Below, in pieces: positions 56,449-64,000 of a DNA stretch of 64,000 bases (its first letter is position 1; each line of letters opens with the position of its first letter). Under the pieces are notes generated by a model. It saw only the letters and a list, made by a program, of their open reading frames with translations. It did no database searches and was not told the DNA's origin. The stretch is from assembly GCA_032622095.1 (NCBI GenBank), contig CP136061.1, positions 254,647,582 to 254,711,581 of the forward strand. The letters are read 5' to 3'. A program made the position numbers and the translations under genes. This DNA comes from Siphonodentalium dalli. Lineage: Eukaryota > Mollusca > Scaphopoda > Gadilida > Siphonodentaliidae.

Positions 56449-57383
56449 AACAAGATCGATGGAAAAATATATTGCGAATATTGGCATCTGCCATGTTGGT
56501 GTTGACTTACCCATTGGAAAATCAGGTAGTTATCTTCCTTGTGTATTTACTAGTGGGACTTATGTACTAGATCTGTAGTATAGTAGTATACCATAAACAT
56601 TGCCGAGAGGCGTCGCTGTTCAATCAATTTTGTTGTGTACGATTATGCAAACTTAAACTCATAATTTACATTTTTTTTATGTCTGGAATGATATTCCATC
56701 CCAATGGGGGATAAAAAACCCGAAAAATAAAATTTATTTTTTCCAAACAGCTTTTTTCTTAGGTAGGGAAATCCTTAATACAAAATAAAATGCCTTATTG
56801 TGCTCTAGTTGTCAACTGCAAAGGCATTTCGGACAACAAATGTTGAATATTTCCAGCGAGGTGGAGATGACTTTCAAATTTCCTCCCTGGGATAGCATGC
56901 ATGCTAAAAATACGTTTCTGGATTTTTCCAGCGATAGTGAGCGTGCTAAAATTAGGAAGCAGACTAATATGTTTGGGACGGAACTATTTTTTTTTGAAAT
57001 TGCTATGAATTTGAGATCCCTTTTATCACATACAGTCAATTTCAGTTAATTGCATATCGTTTAAATGCATAATTCAGCTATTTGCATGAAATATGCATGC
57101 ACCACACCATTTTCTCATAAAAAGACTATTTTTTAGTTGTTTTTATTTGCATAAGGGTCAGACTGTATTCTGTTTTTATGCATATGAAAATCACCAAAAA
57201 TGTTGGTGGGAAGAGGTAAAAAGTCACCTCATGGTGCCGAATTTATAGCAATTTGTAAATAAAATTTAGCTTGACTCAACAGTTATCCCAAGCTGTTGTG
57301 GACTGAGAAGACTTGGGCTAACCCAGAGTAGAGATTCATGAATTGACCTAATTACACCATACATGTATCTGTTTGAATTTCAG
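56449..57383. other. Intron sequence before exon 9
   Basis: No supported exon. Several ATTTGCAT-like words (57090-57097 and its near copies at 57050 and 57148) are spaced about 40-60 bp apart. The plus-strand frame at 56798-57049 is broken and unrecognised. Confidence 0.4.
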
Positions 57384-57725
57384 GTAATTTGGCTGACTCG
57401 TCTTCAAATGTTGTTTTCCAAAGCATAAACCAGGGTCAAATCGTCGAGGTGTCGCTCAACGAGTCGTTCTCGTCATCGTCTAGTCTTCCTGTTATAGCTC
57501 AGTCGCTCAACACACTACAGCCTGTGATCTCCAACTCAGCCACCAATCTCACAAACTCAAGTGCTTCAGATATGCAGATTTCTGTCTCGACAGCTGGCAA
57601 TTCTCTCATTTTGAATGGTGGAACCATTATTTCTGAGTCTTCATCAAACATGGATGAGCCACAGAGAGTCATTCATATTCCATTAGCCAATCCACAAGGG
57701 GAGTTAAAAGTCATCGAGAATGCAG
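57384..57725 (+). CDS. AT-hook protein, exon 9
   Basis: Acceptor TTGAATTTCAG, donor GCAG|GTGAGT, 342 nt, phase 1 at both ends, residues 624-737. Ser/Asn/Gln-rich: NLADSSSNVVFQSINQGQIV, SLNESFSSSSSLPVIAQSLN, and ending RVIHIPLANPQGELKVIENA. Probably a disordered or activation-type region. The frame runs on past the donor to 57862, but the GTGAGT donor and the phase of exon 10 argue for splicing. Confidence 0.85.
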
Positions 57726-58904
57726 GTGAGTCTCCAGGGACCTGTCGAAAAATAAGGCGACGTTATCGTTCTCTATTGCGAATGAGCTTTACAAAATCTA
57801 AATTGACCAGTACAGCAGTCGCTTATATAACGAAAATCGGAGATGTGCAATATCTAAATTAAAATGATGAATCAATGGTTCAGATATGGAATCTTTATGT
57901 TCAAATCATCACTCTAATAACTATGAATTATCTACAAACATAATTGTGAGAGAATGGTAGCATTTTATATGATAATTTTGGGAGAAGGCATTGTTACAAC
58001 CGCTTATGAATACGGATTTTTTTTTTTTTTAAAGCAATGCTTATGAATATGACAAAAATTGCTGAACATTAAAAAGAAACGGTATCTTGAATATTCTCAC
58101 TCATTAAATGTGCATAAGCTGGGTACAGGTATTAATATGTTGCACAAATGAATTTGTTTCCAAAGTTGTTCAGGCCTTCACAAAACTTTTAACAATGGGG
58201 TGATGAACTGACACAATGTTATCCTCATTCATTGTAAGGTCTGATAATCTCAAAATCACAAGTCACTTTCTACACATTACAATGTTTTCACAGCTGTCTG
58301 CAATCAACGCTCAGGTATGAATATGTCCCCAAATCGGATTAATACAGATGTTAATAAGAATTATGGTGTTTTATAAGACCCTATCAATGGATAACTGGGT
58401 TCAATCAATGTTAGGATGAATATTTTGCTGATTTTCGTCGGTCAACTTGGGAAATTTCAGGGCAACTTAAACTTTGCCCGGCTGAAAAATTAGTATATTA
58501 GCCATAATGAAAGAGGGGAGTGAAGCGAAGTACCATAATATTTAATTTAGTTATGCAACTTTGGTATTTATAACCATACTATTTACGAACCAAGGACAAT
58601 TCAAAATCAAATCGAAAGAAAAATTAGGGCGAAGTGAGCAAGAATAGGGAGATTGTGAGTCTCAGTCTTTAGCCCTGTCTTTGCCACTGTGAATGGGTTT
58701 GATTTCAACGGCCTCAATGTTCGTGGTTTCTTATAAAAAGGCTATTTCGCGGGGATGTGAATTTGTGGTTCAGATATCATATTTATCCACATCAACAGGT
58801 CCTACAATCATTGAGAAATCTGACCTCCAGGTATTCCGGAGCCTAAAGGGCATCACCCAATCTGTGCACTAATAGCTACCGGCTTCATTTCACACACTAT
58901 AGGC
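57726..58904. other. Intron sequence, no confident feature
   Basis: A 21-nt piece at 58294-58314 between TTTTCACAG and GTATGA would keep phase 1 (AVCNQRS), but it is too short to support. Otherwise AT-rich. Confidence 0.4.
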
Positions 58905-60405
58905 GAGGTGGGGCCAAAAAAACAAAAAACTTCTGTGTTTCCGGTTTCCCGACCTACCTGCCGAAATTGGGCCGACCTGGAATTTTTTTCCAAAATTTTC
59001 AAAACAAAAACAAAAATAAATTTCAAATTTTTTTTATGCACGTAATTGACATGTAAAACACATCTATGTAGATAAAAGTTGCAAAATAAACCATGGCTTT
59101 ATTTTAGCACATGCTAAAATAAAGCAAGAACGGATACTTCAGCTATCATAATCGAGTCATGCGCTCAGAACTACAACCAAAAATCAAACTATATGGATAT
59201 TAACATTGTATATATTAAGCAGCAATAATTTTAGATGGAATATTCAAAAACAGTTTACTTTTATTAAAGACATATTATGGACTTGTTCGGGTGTGTGAAA
59301 TTTATAAGTTAGTACTCAGGCCCTATGCCAATATGGGGAATGTAGCATTCTACTAACATCGCCAAAATTTCAAAGAATTCAACCATACCACTCCATCGAA
59401 AACATCGTCGGAACTGCGCCCAATTGTAGATATATACATCTCGATCCGGGACGCAACTATCGGCGATAATCTAACACAAATGATTTCGCCATCGAGAGCC
59501 ATTGCATTTACTTAATATATAAGAATGACAATGTGTATCGTCAATTTGGATTGATATAAGTAACTAATAACTACTTTGAGCAAGATTATTCTCAATTTCT
59601 ATTTGATCACCCAACCGGAGTGTTTCACATCACTTTAAGATACATGCGTACATGTATTTTTGGTTGCAGGGATGAATCCCAATTTCAGGAATAAATTTGT
59701 CCTGTTCTGAGAGTCGCACGGTCAGGTGAAAATGTGATGTCAACATGATGGCATGGAAGTTGCCTAGACTTTTGCTAGCAATGCCGATAGTATCAATGTT
59801 ATCATGTACAGTATTGCGCAACATTGTGTCACGGTGCCATGAGCCACAGGAAATAGCATTTTCGTGTCCCTTCTTGGAACTCAGATCACTCCAAACTTTC
59901 TGGTGCATATTCTGGGTATATTGTCAATATATAAAACTAGTTTTCTGTCTGAAACTTTAGCAGCTGGATACAAAGGTATTGAGAATACCAACTTTTATCT
60001 CCCCCCCACGACAGTTCAGAAATAAGTGATCATAAGTATCCACGTTTCACAAATACACTGATTATCCACAAAAAAAAAAAAAATTTACTTGTTTTATATT
60101 TTGTTACTTTATATCTACAAATTACATTTAATCATATATACATGTATGTTCATATATACCTAAAAATATTTGAAAATGTTATACAATACTGAATAAGACT
60201 AATGTCACATGATGAAATTTAAAAAATGATCTGAATAAAAAAATTAAAAAAAAACAACTTTTATCTTGTTTTTAGAATATGGTGCATTATAGATGGATTT
60301 TGAAGAAAAAAAATTGCCAAAAAAACTAAAGAATTCCAATTCCTACCTGGATTTTTTTGCTCAAGAAATCGGAAACAGACAAGTTTTTTGTTTTGGCCTA
60401 GTCAT
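58905..60405. mobile_element. TIR element, GGCCAAAAmAAAAAACTT ends, about 1.5 kb
   Basis: Left GGCCAAAAAAACAAAAAACTT with CTGTGTTTCCGG and CGACCTGGAATTTTTTT. The right end is the near complement (AAAAAAATCCAGG ... ACAAGTTTTTTGTTTTGGCC). It appears to enclose the second dispersed repeat copy (59265-59650). Ends resemble the nested unit at 41633-42026. Confidence 0.5.
59265..59650 (+). repeat. Dispersed repeat, second of a direct pair
   Basis: Copy of 54215-54588 in the same orientation, 5.05 kb apart, with scattered substitutions. Confidence 0.75.
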
Positions 60406-60713
60406 TTATTGTTTTATGTAACCTTCATGTGTGAAACATACATTAGCCTTTGTTAAGAGACCAAGTGATTGAGCATTGTTTGTACAAACTATAATAGCAG
60501 GGAACAGACAATGTTGTACATAAACAATTATGAATAGGCCACTGTACAATTAAATTAATAATGTTTTATCTCGTCTTCCATGTTTTTTGTCAACCCATTT
60601 TACGACATGCCGAAAACAGACTTAATGCTCGATCTTCATTTCCATATATTGAGATTTATTTTTCCAACTCTTGAGTAAATTATTTTGTTGGATGTTTATT
60701 TCGTGGGTGGATC
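60406..60713. other. Intron sequence, no feature seen
   Basis: AT-rich, with no exon or element that I can delimit. Confidence 0.4.
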
Positions 60714-61055
60714 AAACCACAAAATCAACAAATAGAATAGACCCCCATGAATTAACCCTTTGAGTGCCAGGTCCGATTTTTGTATCAACCCATATACCCT
60801 GTGCCAATGCGTTCTCTTATATATGCGAGTATAGGTCGCATCGCATATATAAGAGAATGCATTGGCCTAACAATTTTTCATCATTTGTTATTATTTTTTA
60901 TAATTTTTTCTTATATTCTTTAACAGACTTATTTTGTAGATTTAGTGCCAGGGAATCTCACGTTTTTCATGGGCATCAAAATTATTACTATGAATACTTG
61001 GTGATAGTCAAACCACAAAATCAACAAATAGAATAGACCCCCACGAATTAAAAGG
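60714..61055 (+). mobile_element. Type B element flanked by 43-bp direct repeats
   Basis: TTAACCCTTTGAGTGCCAGG at 60752, one hairpin (part of its loop lost), and inner module to GAATACTTGGTGATAGT. It then breaks off, and the 43 bp that precede the element (CAAACCACAAAATCAACAAA, TAGAATAGACCCCCATGAAT) are repeated. A TTAA insertion alone would not duplicate 43 bp. Confidence 0.8.
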
Positions 61056-61130
61056 ATTTTACAGTAAATCAATTATCCCACCCAGTTATAATATATTATT
61101 CATTTGGAAGGGTGTTCAGGAGAGACGAAT

Positions 61131-61432
61131 ATGTTTTGTAGACTGTCAGGCTGACGAATATGTTTTGTAGACTGTCAGGCTGACGAATATGTTTTGTAGA
61201 CTGTCAGACTGTGATGAATATTTTTTGTAGACTATCAGACTCTGTTGAATATGTTTTGTAGACTGTCAGACTCTGATGAATATGTTTTGTAGACTGTCAG
61301 ACTCTGATGAATATGTTTTGTAGACTGTCAGACTCTGACATATATTCCGTTGAATATGTTTTGTAGACTGTCAGACTCTGACATATATTCCGTTGAATAT
61401 GTGACATATATTCCGTTGAATATGTTTTGTAG
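61131..61432 (+). repeat. Tandem array of the exon 10 splice acceptor
   Basis: TGAATATGTTTTGTAG followed by ACTGTCAGACTCTGA is copied so that acceptor AGs fall at 61140, 61169, 61198, 61229, 61260, 61291, 61322, 61365 and 61431 (first base), the last being used for exon 10. Spacings are 29, 29, 31, 31, 31, 31, 43 and 66. The last two are lengthened by a CATATATTCCGTTGAATATG segment. Each of the eight upstream acceptors, read in the incoming phase, reaches a stop. Confidence 0.88.
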
Positions 61433-61546
61433 ACTGTCAGACTCTGAGTCAGCAGCAGTGTGATGGAATCACCCAACCAACTTACATGCAGATACCAGAT
61501 AATTTATTGCCAATGTTTGAAAAGAAAGATACACCTATCAGAATCG
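61433..61546 (+). CDS. AT-hook protein, exon 10
   Basis: Acceptor ATATGTTTTGTAG, donor ATCG|GTAAGT, 114 nt, phase 1 in and out, residues 738-775. It joins as DCQTLSQQQCDGITQPTYMQ then IPDNLLPMFEKKDTPIRI. The strong donor, unbroken frame and matching phase support it. The frame is open only from this acceptor. The next exon was not found before 64000. Confidence 0.75.
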
Positions 61547-61762
61547 GTAAGTTCTTTTGTTATATGAGTAATAATGACTATCGGTTTTATGTCCCCAATA
61601 CCACTATAGTAAAGCAAATATTTCCCGACCATCGGATCAGCTACAGCTTGATCCGATGTCATTCCATCCTTCTCTATCTTATGTCTACAACACCACCAGC
61701 CTTTTATATTAAAATAACACACAATGATCCCGAATGACGAACAAATATGATGTCATGATGTA

Positions 61763-61975
61763 CAGTAATGCCATAAATAATCGACTCTTTAACTACAGCA
61801 GAATTATGGATAACTTTTCAGGATTTAGTCGGAAATATGGCTTGTTGCCATTCATCAGAAAGCTCTCAGGGAGAGCTTTCCGGTGAATGGCAACAAGCCA
61901 TATTTCCGACTAAATCCTGAAAAGTTACCCATAATTCTGCTGTAGTTAAAGAGTCGATTACTTAGGGCATTACTT
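61763..61975. mobile_element. Palindromic element, CAGTAATGCC family, long form
   Basis: 213 bp, TA-flanked. Arms include GGATTTAGTCGGAAATATGG and GCTTGTTGCCATTCATCAGA with their complements, centred on CTCTCAGGGAGAGCTTTCCG. The longest copy of the family here. Confidence 0.88.
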
Positions 61976-62786
61976 TAGTTCTGAGAGTAGGATAACATCT
62001 TGAGAGTGGAATAACACATTCAATCTTCTGTGAGTGGGAATACGATTTATATTTGATGTAAAAAGTTGATCAAAATTTAATACAATATGTTATCGGCTTA
62101 ATTTCAGAGACATACAACAATCAGTACTTGACATTATTATACTATAGGCCTATATTATCAAAGAGTGATGTCTTCATTATATGTGTATGAAAGTCTACTT
62201 GCACTGTTTCCATGATATTAATCGAGCATTCGTGTTATTGCCATGTGTTGGGTCTAAATATGTTCATAACTATTTACATGATCCTCCACAAGGTTCTTTT
62301 TCTTAACATATCAGGGTCGTTTTATATGCCTTATAATTATTTATGTATGAGCTACTGATTGCTTTCTTACTGTATTGACCACCTATAATGTGGTGTCACC
62401 CCAGGAATACCAAAGTAACATACCGCGATAACCACCAACACCGCGTTAAGGTAACCGCTTCAAAACCATGATGCATCTGGGTATTAAAGCAATTTAAAGC
62501 AAAATTTCAAACAGAAATGTCACAATTAAAGCAGTAAACACATTACTAAAAAAAAGTCAGGTGCACTTCTTGTGAATGCAACATGATTGGTCTTCATTGT
62601 AATCTTCGAGCTGAGTACCCCACAATGTAGCACGCCATGAACTTTACACGACTTTTAAGTTGCTGACATTGTTTCAGCAGTCAATTTATAAACTCCACCC
62701 ATCGCCTGGTGTCAGGCTGCATTGATTGACATTACACATGCAGGCATGAACATCAAGTGCAGAGATTCTCCTTATATCTGTGTAAC
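61976..62786. other. Intron or downstream sequence, no feature of note
   Basis: AT-rich. Near 62375-62460, GTGGTGTCACCCCAGGAATA and ACCGCGATAACCACC resemble a decayed piece of the 27.6-kb palindromic element. Confidence 0.35.
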
Positions 62787-63187
62787 TTAACCCTTTACCC
62801 AACAAACCGGCCAAAACCGGCCAAATAAAGCTGCAACAGCCTAAATTATCTTGGGTCTGTCTCAATAGAACCATACAAATATGGATATTATTGGAACCGG
62901 CTCCTTGACCACATTGTGATAGTTACAGTTATGCCCTGTGCCAATGCATTCTCTTATATATGCGAGTTGACCATAGGTCGCCTCGCATATATAAGAGAAT
63001 GCATTGGCCTAAAAAAAATCTTTTTTTTAACACTTTTTACCATTTTTTCTTACATTCTTTAACAATTTTATAATTTTTAATGTGTTAAGCCAATGCATTC
63101 TCTTATATATGCGAGGCGACCTATGGTCGACTCGCATATATAAGAGAATGCATTGGCACAGGGCCGTTCTGTTGGGTAAAGGGTTAA
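62787..63187 (-). mobile_element. TTAA element, type A (reverse)
   Basis: 401 bp. TTAACCCTTTACCCAACA at 62787, two hairpins, and right end GTTGGGTAAAGGGTTAA at 63187. Nearly identical to the copy at 56049, which suggests recent activity. Confidence 0.93.
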
Positions 63188-63883
63188 CGAGATCCTCATG
63201 GACATATTCTTTTTTTTCAACTTTGGTGTGACGACCGGCTAATGGACTCCAGTATCTTAACCACCATATCGTAACTCCATCGCAGTGATCGTCTCGTTAC
63301 TGCTGTGGATACCATATACCAACACTGCGATCATTACCGACCGGGTTAACACCCTGTTTTACAAGTCAATTAATTTGACAATGGCGGTAGATGTATTTCA
63401 CTTTTATGGAATATGACATTCACATCATAGTTTCGCTAATGATCGGCGTCTGTTTTTGGAACTCACTCAATTAACAATATACTATATCAAAACATCGTGA
63501 TCACTATTTACTTAGTGAATCCCCAAGGACAGCTTCGAATTCAACTCATTAATTATGTTATTGTCAAGTTGTGCCGATTTGCGTAAAGCGGGTGCTTGTG
63601 CAAGCCTCCGATACCACTAAAATGTTAATGCTGGGATTACCTCAGTTTCATTCACCAATACAATTCTAGTTGAAAGAATATGTTGGGCCATTTTACCTAA
63701 AAATCAAGTTCAGATACACCCGAAAATCGGAGGGCGACTTCACTTCTCCCTGGCGCGACACGAAGGCGACTTCGTGGCGTCGAGGGCGACTATTTCGCCC
63801 TACTCGCCTGGTAAGCTGAGGCCTGATCCAGACTGATCAAGTATCAAATCTAACCAAGCCTGATTATAGCTTGTCTGTCATTT
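63188..63883. other. No gene seen
   Basis: Contains repeated GGCGACT words near 63730-63800 (GAGGGCGACTTCACTTCTCC, GAAGGCGACTTCGTGGCG), a short cryptic repeat. No next exon of the AT-hook gene was identified. Confidence 0.4.
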
Positions 63884-63975
63884 GCAGAATGAGGTCCTGA
63901 GAGGTGAATTTAGTGAAGCTATCCCACATAGTGGGCTAGCATCACTAAATTCATCCTGTGCGGACCTCAATCTGC
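63884..63975. mobile_element. Palindromic MITE, GAATGAGGTCCCC family
   Basis: GCAGAATGAGGTCCTGAGAG to ACCTCAATCTGC with a diverged centre GCTATCCCACATAGTGGGCT. Confidence 0.8.
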
Positions 63976-64000
63976 TCAGGCCTCATCTTCTGTGAAGTAT

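Larger units (their letters stand above)
32747..61546 (+). other. Gene span: AT-hook nuclear protein, partial
   Basis: Nine exons (32747-33182, 35753-36604, 42175-42297, 44445-44498, 47474-47602, 51131-51258, 53798-53957, 57384-57725, 61433-61546), all with GT-AG borders. Junctions are phase 1 except exon 7-8, which is phase 0. The coding total is 2326 nt, 775 codons plus one base. The product has a leucine-rich N-terminal segment, a 14-residue repeat, an acidic Ser/Thr/His/Val-rich centre, three AT-hooks (residues about 431-435, 475-480, 531-538) and a Gln/Ser/Asn-rich tail. AT-hooks bind the minor groove of AT-rich DNA, so a chromatin or transcription role is likely. The C-terminus is missing and I do not recognise the orthologue; a zinc-finger or similar domain downstream is possible. 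Confidence 0.85.

Noticed and set aside
57726-57862. Exon 9 read-through (GESPGTCRKIRRRYRSL...)
   Set aside because: A strong GTGAGT donor at 57726 and the matching phase of exon 10 favour splicing; a short alternative C-terminus cannot be excluded.
58294-58314. 21-nt microexon between TTTTCACAG and GTATGA
   Set aside because: Phase would fit (AVCNQRS), but a 21-nt match to splice consensus is easily found by chance in 3.7 kb of intron; not counted in the gene model.
1-64000. tRNA, rRNA, snRNA genes or an autonomous transposase
   Set aside because: None recognised by reading: no tRNA cloverleaf with A and B boxes, and no long transposase frame in any element.

Overview
The window is animal genomic DNA: AT-rich, intron-rich, with two recognisable multi-exon genes and a very high load of tandem and interspersed repeats. 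The organism is probably a marine invertebrate, most likely a lophotrochozoan such as a mollusc. This rests on the many TACATGTA octamers, the GCCATTTTGGCGGCCATCTT and GTCCGTCCGTCC dispersed repeats, and CR1-like retrotransposon relics. The species cannot be fixed from sequence alone. No prokaryotic, organellar or tRNA/rRNA feature was seen.

Layout. 1-1712 is a 50-bp satellite with a 709-bp higher-order period. 2162-4515 is the 5' part of a minus-strand PLAC8-family gene: two coding exons with matching phase around an intron filled by a GTT/GTG microsatellite. 4798-7095 is a 34/35-bp satellite with about 67 copies. 7.2-32.7 kb has no confident gene. It holds relics of non-LTR retrotransposons (minus 7575-8370, plus 21690-22950 and a 3' tail at 21055-21195), a GC-rich 143-bp minisatellite (25374-26378), a satellite that looks derived from a palindromic element (27221-27786) and many palindromic or terminal-inverted-repeat elements. 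32747-61546 is a plus-strand gene of at least nine exons whose splice sites and phases all agree. It encodes the first 775 residues of a nuclear protein with three AT-hooks (GRPRK-type), an acidic/Ser-Thr-rich body and a 14-residue coding repeat. It starts with a 12-nt 5' UTR stub after a splice acceptor, so an unseen non-coding first exon lies upstream. It ends in phase 1, so more exons lie beyond the window or in its last 2.4 kb.

Mobile DNA. The dominant family is a set of TTAA-flanked, CCCTTT-ended (piggyBac-like) non-autonomous elements. They share a hairpin cassette built on CCAATGCATTCTCTTATATA but carry at least three different TTAA-type termini, and a fourth, unrelated inverted terminus carries the same cassette. 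Five hAT-like elements have 8-bp target duplications, four of them perfect. There are also two palindromic MITE families and several other terminal-inverted-repeat elements, often nested.

Most notable. Inside the AT-hook gene, short blocks that span an intron/exon border have been tandemly copied at two 3' splice sites (four acceptors at 49-bp spacing before exon 5, nine acceptors at mostly 29-31-bp spacing before exon 10) and at one 5' splice site (188-bp duplication after exon 3). Reading each decoy acceptor by hand leads to an in-frame stop every time, so the arrays would act as poison splice sites if used.
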